Made by a program: the position numbers and the translations under genes. This document shows positions 37,064 through 50,300 of a DNA stretch of 64,000 nucleotides, piece by piece. Location: contig VXAY01005262.1 in assembly GCA_013399855.1 (NCBI GenBank), positions 580,175-644,174 of the forward strand, read 5' to 3'. The notes under the pieces were generated by a model, which was not told the DNA's origin, searched no databases, and saw only the letters and a list, made by a program, of their open reading frames with translations. Source of the DNA: Oxyruncus cristatus (taxonomy: Eukaryota; Chordata; Aves; Passeriformes; Cotingidae). Position 1 is the first letter of the stretch; every line of letters begins with the position of its first letter.

Positions 37064-39337
37064 TTTTCTTAGCCCTCTCTTCCTCAGTGTTTCAGTTCCT
37101 GAAAGCAGTACTTGACTTCCATAAGGAAGATCTTAATGGTGCTTCCACGGAGTTGGATTTTTCTTTACAAACTGTTCAACTAATCCTGCCAGTCTGCCAC
37201 TTTGGCAACAGCAAGCAGTATAATGGAAATACATAGAATCACAAATCCCAGTACCTGGCAATTCTTTTCAAATACTGAGCTCTTTTAGCGATTTCTTTTA
37301 ATAATGACCACATGCAATATAGGTGCACAAAAGTAAATATAAGAGAAAAAGAATTTGTGAACCTATTCTTGAGTAAATATTGATCGTGCTATATTTGCTC
37401 ATGCAACTTTTTTCTTGCAAGAATGTTTTGTTTAAAATAATATTGAAATGTTGAAAATACCACAAAAATTTGTGCATAGTAGAGGAAAATGCCAATAAAA
37501 AGTTGGCATCCAGAAAAATGGTAATGATTTTCTAGTATATATACATTGCATACAAAACTATGTACTGCAATCTTACTACTTATAAGGTCAAGAATTTGTA
37601 CTGTAAGTTGATTATGATGTTTTACATGATGCCAGTATTAAAATTTCCCATACTTCATACAGTGTTTTCTATGATAAATTACACATTTTTTTTTTTTTAC
37701 ACAGCTATATCTAAGAAAATAGTAAACAGCACATAATGTGAGGTGATTTTTGTAATTTTAAGAACTTTCAGTTAGGAAATTTTTCCTGTCAAGTTTTACA
37801 TGTCAGCAGCCCATTTGAAAAGAAAAGAATAATGTATACTCCTTGGTCACTTTTTCTTATTGTTTAATGTCAAGGTCCTTCTAAGGAATAAACTTCTAAA
37901 GAACAGTGACTACTCATTTTATATCCTGTTCCTTGATTGTTGTGTAATTTCATTAATATTTCATCCAAATTTGCCTTTTTTGTATAGCAAAAGCCTCCTC
38001 CCAAAGATGCCTTACAATATTTCCACTGCCAGAAGTTTAAGACAGATGATTTATTCTATATCCTGTTTTTAAGAAGACCTGATTTCAGCAATTTTTTTTA
38101 AACTGGGCAATGTTTTCCTACTATTCACAAATTCAATTACACTTCCTTGATATGGAACAGTCTTTTACATTATTTTATTTTGCAGCTTCAAGTTTTCTTC
38201 TTGCTGATTTTTGCTTTGCTTGCTTATTTAAGTCTGCCTGCCATCTTCTGATGATGTGTCAGCAGGTCTCATCAGGGGGAAAACAAACAACAGTCAAGAA
38301 GTAAAACGCAGCTTCAGTTCTCACTTTGAATTAAGTTAAGGTACAGACTTCTTGTTTTCCTCTCAAGACTAAATTCTTCTAGTATCAGTTCAAAAAAAAG
38401 TGACTCATTCCTCACTGTACATTCCTCCTGCAGGTGGTTCTAGATCTTCTCCCATCCCCTTCAGCTCATCTAGGAAAAAACAAGTCACTGGAGTTACATC
38501 CAGCTGGCAACCAGTCACAACTGGTGTTCCCCAGGGCTCAGTTTTGAGGCCAGCCCTGTTTAACATCTTCACTGATAACCTGCACAAGGGGATAGAGGGG
38601 CACCTTCCGTTTGCAGATGACACCAAGTTCGGTGAGCCCGTTGATCTGCTGGAGAGTAGGGAACTCTGCAGAGGGATCTGGGCAGGCTGGATTGTTGGGC
38701 TGAGGTAAGGCAAAGTGTCGGGTGCTGCCCTTGAGTCACAACAACTCCACGTAATGCTACAGGCTGGGGGCAGAGCAGCTGGAAAGCTGCCCGGCAGAAA
38801 AGGACCTGGGAGTGCTGGTCAACAGCTGGCTGAACAGGAACCAGCAGTGTGGCCAAGAAGGCCAATGGCATCCTGGATTGTATCAGAAATAGTGTGGCCA
38901 CCAGGACCAGGGCAGTGATCAGCACTGTACAGCTCTGTACTCAGCACTGGTGAGGCTGCACCTTGAGTCCTGTGTTAAGTTTTGGGCCCCTCACTACAGG
39001 AAGGACATTGAGGTGCTGAAGTGTGCCCAGAGAAGGGCAACAAAACTGGTGAAGGTTCTGGATCACAAATCTTATGAGGAACATCTGAGGAAGCTGGGGT
39101 TGTTTAGCTTGGAGATGGCTTGAAGGAGACCTTATCACTGTCTACAGCTACCAAAGGAGGTTATAGGCACGTGGGGATCAGTCTCTTCTCCCCGTTAACA
39201 AGGGACAAGATGAGAGGCAATGGTCTCAAGCTGGGTCCAGGGAGGTTTCGATTAGATACTAGGAAAAATTCCTTCAGAGGAAGGGTTGTAAAGCATTGGA
39301 ACAGGCTTCCCAGGGAAGTGGTGGAGTCACCATCCCT
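37064..39337 (+). repeat. 2,274-bp direct duplication, copy B
   Basis: Second copy of 34789-37062. It begins 'ttttcttagccctctcttc' right after the N and, unlike copy A, continues without interruption into the CR1 3' end and unique DNA beyond 39477. Copy A in turn is continuous with unique DNA on its left. Together they fit a single original locus whose middle was assembled twice. If so, the window is about 2275 bases longer than the true chromosome. Confidence 0.95.
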
Positions 39338-39477
39338 AGAAGTGTTCAAAAAATGTGTGAATATGGCTTTGGGATGTGATTTAATGGTGAACATGGTGGT
39401 GATACTAGGTTGATGATTAGACTTGATGATCTTAAAGATCTTTTCCAACCTAAAAGATTCCATGATTCGATGATTCT
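38480..39477 (+). pseudogene. CR1 LINE 3' half, dead reverse transcriptase
   Basis: The most complete CR1 in the window, about 1 kb. The 102-codon frame at 38400-38708 includes GVPQGSVL (residues about 42-49) and FADDTK (about 71-76, bases 38610-38627), the motifs that in active elements bind substrate and metal ions for reverse transcription. The frame stops at 'ctgaggtaa' and the rest of the domain is broken by indels. Downstream are 'gaggctgcaccttgagtcc', the 'acattgaggtgctgaag' block, 'gttgtaaagcattggaaca', 'ttgatgatcttaaagatc' and the octamer tail 'catgattcgatgattct'. The 5' end is missing, as is usual in CR1. It is a dead copy with no host function evident. Confidence 0.95.
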
Positions 39478-42400
39478 AAAAAGCATTTGCTCCATAGTTT
39501 TATAAAATGTGCCTTCCTGGAACCACATGAATGAAAGCTTGCATCATTAAATGTACTTATATCCTATATTTCGGCCTGGATGGTTCTTGCCACCTGCCAC
39601 TGTCACTGGTTCAAGCAAAGCTGTCAGCACTTCACGACCTTCCCAGCAGCACAGCTGCATCACGCTTGGCAGATACTCACCATGGCTTTAACTGTGCACT
39701 CTTTGGGAAGCACCATTTCCAGCACCTACTCTCCCAAGTTCATACTCCTTGCAGACACAACCCTTTATGCTCCAGTGTTAATCTGTTTGCCTCCAACCAC
39801 TGTCTGACCCTTCAGCAGCCCTCTGCATGTTTAGTGGTTTGGGGTGTTTATATATTAGCTTGGCATCACTAGAACAGATGAAACTTCATCATTCCTGTAC
39901 ATAGTGTCAGCAGCAAAGGGAGCTAAGAAGAGGCAGCTAAACAGAGTTTGTGAGTAAATACTGGGTGACAGGCAGATACTGATACATTCAGTTAGGTTTT
40001 ATTATTCATATCCCAAAATAAGACTAAGAATGTGAACATGCCTATGGCACAGATGGATCTGAGAAGTCATTAATTCAGCTGAATTTGAATAAAAGATTCC
40101 ACTCAAGACACTCATAAACCACAAATTACTATTATCCAAAAATAATATGAAATGACCAGTATGAACAAATACTTTTTTTTTTTTGATATGGATGTTTTCA
40201 TACTGCCTAAAAATAACACAACACTGACTTCATGTTTACAGAAGGCCTAAGCATTTCGGTCCCCAGGCAATTCACACTGTTTACAGTTATATTTAGACCT
40301 GCTCTTAAAAAAAGTGCACTCTTGCTCTTCATCACCACTTCAGATGTCAAGCTACCCTATCTCTCCCAGACAGAGATTCTACTAACAAAAGACCAACTTT
40401 CAATAAATCCTTCTCTACAGTTGTCATTTCTGCTGCAAACATTTTGTCACAGTACAAGCTGAATTTCTCTCATTTCCCATTTTCCAGGCTGGCCTCATTC
40501 TATTCTCAGGCCTCACCTTGTTTGGTAACAAGGACTTAGGAGTACAGGTTGGACAACATGTCCTGTTGAAGAGTTCAGTTGACCTGGAAGAACTGACTTA
40601 CACCAGGTTTTCTCGTCAACAACCTGTTGCTCAGTGATGTCAGTCCTTTCTTCAGGAGAAAGCCTTCCACTTTGAACAAAGTCTGTGACATCATAAATTT
40701 ATGTGAATTCCTCTGGAGACACCACATGCTACCCGCTCTTTGCCATGCTGGTGGAAGGATGGAAGTGGACTGTTCAAAAAACAGAAAGGGAAGCAACTGT
40801 CATTCTGCATCTTGCTAGGATAAAACTGCACTTTCACAGATGTCGTGGTCCACTAAGCATATGCCTCCCTCTACTACAGCTTTGAAAGAGTTCAACAAAA
40901 GGTGAATTTCTTCTTTGCAAAGGTTGATAGAGGACAAAAAAAAAATCACAAGAAACTAACCAAGAAACAAAACAATGTGATGATAAAAGACCATCACAAA
41001 TGATGTAGAAGCAATTTAGCACAGCTGTTCCTAGGTAGAAAAGAAGAACGGAAAGTTGCAGCTGATGTATTTGTGCAGTTAAATCCAGAGTTTAGATCAC
41101 AGTTCAAATTCTCAGATAGCTAAGAACTGCACAAGTTTTGCTATCCTATGGAACTGGAATGAAAAATGGAAAAAACAGGCCTTATATTGCAGTGCATTGA
41201 GGCAAAACCTTTGAAAGAGTCTTCATTCAATTTCTCTGCAAAAATATAGATATCAAATACCTAATTTTCTGTTACTTCCTATCACTGTTATGAATCTATG
41301 CTGAAGTGTTTTTCTCACCCAAATGGGTGATTTTGGAAGAAGGTTATACAGGGAAACCAACCAGAGAGAGACATCAAAATCCCAGACATTCAGATAGTCA
41401 GAGAAATTTCTCCATGAAGATGGTCACTTCTGTAGCCTTGCATTTCTTGCTCCAGTTTTCTTTTTTCAATGTTTCATTGCTTTTGTTACCCCTCCTCTTA
41501 TTTAATTTCTCATATTCAACCTATCCTCTAAACTTGTAACATTAGAAAGGTATCTGCTACTCCTCAGATGTTGATATTTCTGGTATGATGCTTCTTTTGC
41601 TCTCTGTTGGCTCTGCTTTGTCTATTTTGATTGTAAGCAGTTATCCAAACCTGTTGTTATTACTGTACAAAAAGCAGTAGGATTTATGTGCTGCCACCCA
41701 AGTGACTAGGGGTACAGCAATCAGCAATTAAATCAGGTCCTGTGACTTTTAATAGAAAATTTATAGGGGTCATTAGGAGTCACATCTCCACTACAGTCTT
41801 GCCATTCATAATAGGTGGCTCAAGCCTTTTTAATTTTGACTTTTTATTTATTTAATATATATACAGCTGGGACAAGGGCTGACTTGGATCAGAATACAGT
41901 GACTCCTCACACAGAAAAAGTAACTGTTTTAAAGAAAACATTACAGTCCAAATGTTGCCAAACACCTCCAAAATCATCAGGATAACAGAACGTTCTAACA
42001 CTGCATTTTTAGTGTCAGAAAACAAGGCATTACTTAATCCACAGCGGTGGGGCGGGGGGGAGGGGGAAGCGTTGGTGCAGCCGACAAAAGACCAGCCTCC
42101 ACATAAACACCAATACAACACTTTTTCATCTATTTATACATCTTTAACAAACAAAAAAATAATGTTTGTTGGTTCTAAATTACATAATTCCCTTTCATTA
42201 ATTAGTATTCTATCTTCTACTGGTTGTTGATTTCTAACTGTCCATGCTAATTAAGTCCATATTTTTTAGTCCTTTTAGTATCTTTTTCCTCCAGTAGGCA
42301 CCTTCCATCTCATACCTTGAGTCTTTGTTAGTCTCTTTATCTTCTGTTTTCTGTAAAGTGTCCTTGTGGTCCATAAATTCTGCACGCCTTGTATCCAATT

Positions 42401-45400
42401 TCAGTGCTACATCTTTCTTCTCCCAGCATTTGTTCATTGAAGCATATCAAGGTTATCTTAACAAAACAAAGTTTTAGTAATTTTCCCAAGCTGTGTTCTC
42501 ACAAAGTCAGCTTATGTTAAATGCTTCTGAATGCTAGCTGAAAGTGATTTAAGGCCTAACACACCACTCATGATTAAATACAACAATTCATTCAAAGGTT
42601 AATTAAATAATTAAAAATTATGAAGGTTATATCATTTCCAACACAAAGAAGTTCCCTACCACATGGTTAGCACTTTCCTTCTTTGGGGTTTGACGCAGAA
42701 GAGACCAAATTTTTAACTAAGCATTTAACAAAAAACCTCTGTAAGCTCTTGACAGAATGCAGAAGTTTCATTCATTGAATTTAATAGCTGACACAGCCAA
42801 TTAAAAAATCTTGGTGAGTAGGAAAATAAAGTTAGCATGATACTCTGTGATTGCTCAGATTATAGTAATCTGTCCACTAGCATTCTGGTGAGGGCTATCC
42901 TAAATTTCTGAGGCAATTTGTCACACCGCAGAGATGAAGTTGCCAGCCTCAGCTGTTTCAGTGTACCACTGCACATATCTACTATTTGGGTTTCTGTATC
43001 TCTATTACACATTTTTGGCCAATGCTTACCAAGAGTATCAGAAGCACTAGCAAGGTACTAGGAGATGAAAATGGATCATGAAGCACTGAAAAGTTTCCAA
43101 GGATGTTCTACTGCATTTCTAAAATGATGTTTCACCTTTTTGATTACTCCTTGCCTAAAGCCAAATTAACACAAATAAATAAAAAATAAAGGCATGTATT
43201 TAAAGTCCATTAATATGTTCTGAGTTATTGCATTATAGGTCGCTATCATTTAGAGAAACAGTACAATTTTGGTCTAGGTGGACTTAGAAATGAATAGCTT
43301 AAGGGTGACTAAGTACTTTCTAGCTCATCATATATAGACATAGTTGAAGGTGACAAATAAAATGACTTTTGGCAGTTGCACTCCATTCCCCACAGAACAA
43401 GAGTCAAATTCAGAATACATGCAATAAAAGAATGCTGCATACATGGTACTACTGACTTTGACAGGTTGAAACAACCTCAGTAGGATAGTAAGGACAGACT
43501 GAAACAAATAAGGCCTCATAGAGGTGTCTGCAGTGTTTGGGGATTATTCAAGTGGCAGAAGTGATGGAAAACTAATATATTGCTTTCCTATAGCAAAAAA
43601 TGCTTCATGCCTGCCTCTCCCTCGCCTTGGTTTCTAAGCTAATAACTGCTGCATAAATACCTCGTTGTAACATGAACTCGTATGTTCAGGGTAAAGATGG
43701 TGTAACTGTATTGCCCTATAATAATGAAGTGTACACAGAAATAACAAGGAATTATCCCACGTAGAATAAGACATTTACAGATAACCTAATAATACAGAAG
43801 AATACAGGCCTAGTGCACTAGCAGAGGCTTGAGAAGTGAAGAAACATGGGGAGTAGAGAGGAGTATAGGCATGAGAAAATAAATGATGGGGCACAGGCCT
43901 GGTACTGAAAACCCTGAAGCTATAAACAACTCACCAGTGACCACTAAAAGTGATCATGCAACTAGACAAAAGGGGGTTTAGCAAAGAAAAAATAGTAGAA
44001 TCCAACAAATGTAAAAGGCACAAAATTTGGATTGAAGCTGCAGAACAATGAGGAATGACGGCTGATAAAGAAAAAGCAATAGCAAAGGCAAACATACAAA
44101 AACAGTCTCACAGAGATCCTACCACAGAGAAGAAACCAGGAACATGAACATTATTCTCAGCAAACTGGCAAAGAAACCACAGTAGCACCCTCATTAACAC
44201 CAGAATGAAACCACTGGCCTTATGTCCCAGAAGTGAAGAGGAAGAGAAAGCAAAACAGTTTCTGACCCTTTCCCTCCTAAGGAGCATTGAATAACAATTT
44301 GAATTCTTTTTTTCATTATTATTAAACTTTTCTGCATAGATGTATTCTTTTGTAATAATTGCATTTGGACCAGTAATGGTTCTTGGATTAGACTATTAAG
44401 ATTTCAATTATGTTAGCACTATATTCTTGGCTTTATGTGAGGTGTGTCTCATTTCTGCCCATAGAAAAAGTCTGGAGTGCAACAGTGGTTGGCATTCTAA
44501 CTACACAGAAGTTCCTAAAAGAAAAATGGAACAAAAGCTAAGGAAATGTCATCTTCTGCAGACAAACTTAATTATTCAGTAATAATTATTAAAAAAAGGA
44601 AAGGCAATTATTCAAATATTTTGCTTACTCTCCCAAATACTTCTATAACATTGTTGTGTATAATTGGGACTGTATCTCTAATTTTGAGACTACTGTACTC
44701 TGTTCTCCTTCATGGTATGCTGGTTTATTTTCAAACAAGTTAATAAGATCATATTATAAAAACCCTTAGAGGCCAAAATGTTAGTTAGTATGTCAGAAAA
44801 CCTACTACTATTGCTACTCAAATTAGCTATATTTTGCCAGAATATATTTATGCACCACTTGTACTTATTTCTTCCAATGACAACACTGTCTGTTACACAA
44901 AAATTATCTTCACTACCCATGTTTACCATTCTAAAATATTCACTGACTGTCACACTTCTCAGTCTTTATTTTGCCAAGCTAGAAAGCTTTTTTAAATTTC
45001 CCAGTGAGACAAACTCCTATTTTCCCATAACATCATTAACCCTTATTTTTACTCATTTCAGTTAGACTCCATTTCTTCTGAACATAAGAACTGATAGTCT
45101 TATTACTAATCCTTACTGTTAATCCTTAAGTGCTTGCCTTGTCCTTTGTACTGTTAGATTTATTGTTAGATTACATCATGCTTTAGTCGCTTTCGTTCAC
45201 AGTGCTGTCCAGCTTCCTTTGCTATTGCTCTCCACATTTTCTTGAGAATCTGTCAGCACGTTGCAAGCACACATTGAACAGTACATTTAAAAAGTGTAAT
45301 TTTGTGCCTCGATAACTTATGAAGTTAATAAATATTATCAGTTCCAACTCCAAGCTCAGAGGAAAACTATTTGAAAGCTCCTTTTATTTTAGTAATTTCC

Positions 45401-45469
45401 CTGTCAGTATAACCTACTTACTGCTTAATCTATTCCATACATAACTCCCACATTTTATTTCAGGCCCCA
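39478..45469. other. Long AT-rich stretch, nothing identified
   Basis: About 6 kb with no supported gene. Around 39530-39870 a patch rich in short C runs opens a 113-codon frame (plus) that resembles no known protein. A G-rich tract lies at 42046-42066. The rest is AT-rich with short, random-looking frames. Confidence 0.55.
42046..42066 (+). repeat. G-rich tract, candidate G-quadruplex
   Basis: Runs of four, seven and five G separated by single C or A bases. With the seven-base run split, this gives four runs of at least three G and very short loops, so quadruplex folding is possible. It stands alone in AT-rich DNA. Confidence 0.7.
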
Positions 45470-45610
45470 CCTAAATCTACCTACTGCTTTCCCACGTGGC
45501 ATGATGTCAAATGCTTTATTGAAATCTATACATATTAATTATTTTCAGTTTCTTTTGACTGGCCAATCATCCTTTCAGTCAAAGAAAAATATCAGGTCAG
45601 CTGGTACTAT
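45470..45610 (-). mobile_element. Possible ancient CR1/L3-like LINE fragment
   Basis: On the plus strand 'gtcaaatgctttattgaaatc' style wording, 'catcctttcagtcaaagaa' and 'tatcaggtcagctggtac' echo the antisense of the LINE reverse-transcriptase segment seen clearly at 62530-63400. The match is weak, AT-shifted and without ends, as expected for a very old copy. It could also be coincidence. Confidence 0.4.
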
Positions 45611-46820
45611 AAAAATATTCAAGCTTGAACTTTTATGACAGCCTGTTTTCCAGCTTCTTCTATTAATTCAAAAGAATCAAATTCCTGCGGTCGAAGGTCT
45701 TGCATCCCACGGCCATCAAAGCAAACTATTTCAAAGTACAGTATTTGACTTTTTTTCCTATCTTATTACATGCTGAACAGAAAATGATCGACAGTTTTAT
45801 GTTGATATCTGTAATTGAAGATCTACACAGCTCTGCCCAACCCATAACCTGTACAATTCTATACACAGTTCTTCAACATCAGGAGGCTTTAACCACCACT
45901 GAAAAAGCAAGAACATATTAACTAAGCAGTTATTTAAAGGACACTTTTACAACAAAGTGGAGAATGGTCTGTCCATAAATATAATTGCCATTTCAGCAGT
46001 ACAGCATCCTTTTGACCTCACCTTTTATCAGTGTAACTTGCATCAAAACTATAAGCTTTGAAAATTTCAGGTGAAGAAACTGAATATTTTCCCAAGCACT
46101 TAGATGACATTCCAAGCACTTACGAGTATCTGGCCTAACTGACTTCCTCCCTCTGTTTACATGTAACTGTCTTGTCCATGATCTTCAAAAGCTGAAAGGT
46201 ACTAAATGCCTGCATATACCTGTAAAACAAAAGCAGATCAAACCATGCATCTTCTTTACTGTTAAATAGAGTTCTAGCATTAACTAGTAATCTTCAAAAT
46301 GATTCCTGACAAGGACCCAGTTCAGACATTAGCACAGGATGGGGACCATTATCAAATCTGCAGTTTTCTCATGGTATGTAGCTTCCTGGTTTTAAGGCTA
46401 AGAAAGTTTAAAAGTAGCAGTGCAGGCTATTCCATGTCAATATAGTGGGTTTCAATGCTCAGAAACATTCCTGAGCATGCTTATTTGTGTAAGTATACAT
46501 ACGTACAGCCTAGGCATATAGCTATTGAGGAAATCTTACACTGCAAATTAAAAAATAAGTGTAAACAGATCCCTTTAAGCTTTAATATACACAGAACAAG
46601 AAATCAATTAGTAATTCCTCATTTTTTCCTTTTCCCAGTCTGGAAACATATAGGGACTAAAAGACTGCACTAAGAAGAATTATTTTGTGCCATACAAAGT
46701 TATAGCCTCAGACACTCTCCTCATCTATAGGTATTTGATCCAGGAAACTTTTCCACAGACAGACAACCTCACATCATGCAAATAATATCTTTATTTTCAC
46801 CCCTCTAATTAGAATAATGG
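45611..46820. other. AT-rich DNA, no gene seen
   Basis: Nothing assigned. Frames of about 73 codons (45700-45921 and 46455-46673, plus) show no recognisable features. Confidence 0.5.
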
Positions 46821-46904
46821 AATCACGGAATCATTAAGGTTGGAAAAGACCTTCAAGATCATCAAGATGAAACTTCAGCCAAATACCACCATGCCTACTA
46901 AATC
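46821..46904 (-). mobile_element. Short CR1 LINE 3' tail
   Basis: The plus strand reads 'aatcacggaatcattaagg' and 'ttggaaaagaccttcaaga', then 'tcatcaagatgaaacttca', which is the reverse complement of a CR1 3' end. Only about 85 bp are recognisable. It is a severely 5'-truncated insertion on the minus strand. Confidence 0.9.
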
Positions 46905-47345
46905 ATATATTGCAAATTACCAGGAAGCTTGATCAGCAACTGAATGTATACCAGAGATAAGACACCTAGAGGTCCCAGTGGCCCCAGTCAGATTTTTTCT
47001 GGGGCCAGCTTCCACACCACAGGCCTCAGAGGCCACTTCATCTCAGCCCTATGTGGCAGTTGTAGAGGAGTACCAGCTCCCAGCTCTACCACACACCCCA
47101 CGGTTCCCAACCCTGACCTGTGTGACTGACTTCCCAGCCTGACCTCGGGCCTGCCTCATCACCACAAACCCAGCAACAAGTCTCAGTTGTTGCTTAAGCT
47201 TGTCTGTCAGCTCTGGGTCTGCCCGGCTTGCTTCATCCAGATGGCAAGGGCCACATCACGGGCTGACCACACATCATACTCAGCTTCCCACTCCCTAGGG
47301 AGCAGCCAGCCCCTGCTATTCCCTGACAGCGTGCATCAGTAATCA
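46905..47345. other. GC-richer patch beside a CR1 tail
   Basis: From about 46970 to 47340 the sequence is clearly richer in C and G, with many CCAGC, CCTGAC and CCACA strings, and then returns to AT-rich DNA. It directly follows a CR1 tail in the order expected for a 5' extension of that minus-strand element, but I cannot match it to CR1. It may be an unrecognised repeat. The longest frame is 61 codons. Confidence 0.4.
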
Positions 47346-50300
47346 ATCTCTTGATAAAGAATGGATTTTGGGTTTTTTCCAATATTTCTTTTGAGATTCT
47401 GTGACATACATACTAACCCTATTCATTGCACCGGATCAATGCGACTACATGAGCCACATCAATTCGCCAGGCCAAAATGCAAATTTTCAGCCTAGAAAAA
47501 TGTTGCTATTGGAGCTCCTAGGAGGATGGCTTAGGGAACAGTCTTATTTAATACTTACATTCATGGCCTTGGCTTGAGGAGTTGATATGTACTAAAGAGG
47601 TCTAGTAGTGGCACAAAGTTGACAGGGATACAAGCTAAAGCAGAAATACGCTGGGAAAAATAAAAAAACCTTGCAAAACTGAAATAATACAAACTGAATG
47701 AGATCTAACTCAACCAAACCCAAGCACGGGAAGCTGGCAGCTTCCCACATGACCTTCTACTATAAGCATGAAAAACATCAGTTGAATATGACAAAGGGGA
47801 GACCTTAATGGACTAGTTCGGTGTCTGATGGCTGCACATGAACTCTGTGAAGTGTCTGCAGAACAAAAACATGAACAAAAGTAGTCCAACTCTGTTGTGA
47901 CCAGAGTGCATTAGATACATTCCTACAACATATTTTCTAGTCAAGCTTTGTCCAAAGTCAATCCAGTTAACACTCTGGGAAACCACTCTGCAATGCAAAC
48001 CAAAGCTCAGTAAGAGGACACAATCAGGACACTTGCTTCAAAGGTTCATTCTCCTTCTGAATTAAAACATATGATTGTTATCATTACAACACTGCCAGTC
48101 TTAAGTCACACATAGTTTGAGGTGGACAAAATCTTATCTTTCCATAGACCCAGGTACCCTCCCTGAAGTTAATCTACAGCAGAAGGTATTTTAGCAGATG
48201 CTCTCAGACTTGTTTTTTCCCCAAGAAAAGTATTTAGCTCATCCCCCACCCCATGGCATGAAAGCACTATTCTGTATAATCAAAATCACAGGTGAAGCAC
48301 ATTCTGTATTAAACAGGCATTGCTGTGGCTTGTTTGAGAAGTGGAAAGCTAGTCACTCTTCTATCCTGCCCTATGCTCATTAAATGCAAGCTTAAGAAAG
48401 GCCAAGCTGAATTAATTTGTGTTATCTGGTCTGGCCTTTTTTTTTCCTCCTTTCCTTTAGACCATCAATAAAAGATTAGTTGTGAATGGCTGATTTGTTC
48501 CATTTCCAGCAGGTACACTCCAGGCTCACTGCAAGGCTTTTCATTTTAAAAGTGTTTTTGACATAACATTGCTATGTTACCATCTGCCTGAGTGACAAAT
48601 ACCAGCTAAACAGCTTTATTGGGACACTCTGTCCCTTAACACCCAAACTATGCTAAACTTCCAGGGGCAGTTTTAAATATCTTCAAACCAAAAGCAAACA
48701 CTACAGCTTGTACTATATGGAATACATTGAAAGGTTATACTAGAATATACAGTATAAGAAGGCCGTACAGAGAAAGGCAAGTGAAAAACAGATACCGTAT
48801 GCATTATTTACTAAGAATGAGAAAAAAGCCCCAACAGTCTACAATCCAAGCCGTGCTCTTTTTTCCATCTCATGATGGATGTCATAACGAGCTGCAAGAC
48901 AGAAAAACGAATGAAAGAAGTGAGCCCTTTCCCTTGGAGGCAGACTAGGAGTCTGAAGACTTTCTGTACTTCATGGCATATACTGAAAGAGCAAAGGTCC
49001 TTTGCTGCCATCACCTGGCATAAATGAAATGAGAAAAAGAAACTTCAAGCAATACAGTCAAAACTCATTATCTTATGTGCTCTTATGTGGATACAATGAC
49101 AACATAGCCTTGGTTCCTCAGAGAAACAGGGAAATTAGAAAACGGTATCCCTCAAGAGAAATAGATATATCTTCATTCAACATCTACACAATGGAACCAA
49201 GCATGACCTCTGCAAAACACAGATACCATTCTACATCCCAGCATGGCCAGGGCTTCCAGACCTGGTTTGTTCACAGAGAGATCTGTAGAATTAAACCTGC
49301 AGTTACCAAAGCGATAAGAAAACAAAATAAGACTCCAGGAGATTTAGGAGAAAAAGTAAGAATGTAAATCAGAATCATCAGGTGTATCAGATATAAAGGC
49401 AGCGGGGCTGTCAAATCTCCATTTCTTGATTATGGTAAAATTAAATATTATCAGCTTTCTTTATGTTCCACACTGACACAAAAATAGACTCTGGTGGTGT
49501 TTGGAGAGAAACAGACACAAAATAGTGTTCTAATCCACAAATATGTGTAATTTGTCTGCTCTTCAGTAGATGCCATATAAAAAGATTATCCTACGGTTTA
49601 ATGTGACAGACAGTACTACAGCTGAAACCAACAAAAGAATAAAAGAGACAATGATCACTGAATGTCCCTCATCCTCCACTGTATAATCATCCAGGAGGGG
49701 ACTGATCCACAAAATACTGAAGATACACTAAGAAACGAGTAAGAGCTTCCCTACTTAAACAGGCACCTCAAAGCATTATTTGGTTCAAAAATAAAGATTA
49801 TCCAGTAGCTTTGGATCACTTCTCAGAGATTTTTGTATCCACTGTTTTAACTCACTGCACTGATTTAGTTCTAAAAATACTCAGATGGTATGTGGACCAG
49901 CTCTATATTGTCTGCTGTTTTCAGATATCATTAAAGAGTTTTAAGACTTTCAAAATAAAACAGGGAAAAGTATTCACTTTGAATGAAGTCTGTACGCTCA
50001 GGAGGGAAATAGTTCCGTAGCTTGACATTCAATAAATTGTCTTTTCTTATTCAATGAGGTAAAGAAAAATGTTGATGTTGCATTTCAAAGTCTGAAAGGA
50101 TGAAATTTCAGGAAAGCTGCAAGTTCAAAGAGTAGAAAACTCAAAATACTGATGTAACACCTTTCTCCATTTTTTTTAAGTGTGTGTTAACAAGGGGGTA
50201 AAGATGTACCATAACTGTCACTTTGCTGGTTCCTGAACACCTGGCAAAAGCTGTCCACTGAGGCTTTGATGTGGACAAAGGTTAGTGACCTGTATTCCCC

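Noticed and set aside
35023..38304. Three pairs of identical short frames (35023/37298, 35585/37860, 35835/38110) as a gene family
   Set aside because: They are the same sequence counted twice within the 2,274-bp duplicated segment, probably an assembly artefact.
38400..38708. Frame with reverse-transcriptase motifs as an active or domesticated gene
   Set aside because: It is only the middle of the RT domain, stops soon after FADDTK and continues into an ordinary CR1 3' end. It is a dead LINE copy.
49002..49367. 121-codon plus-strand frame
   Set aside because: Not recognised, isolated and rich in basic and polar residues as random AT-rich DNA often is.
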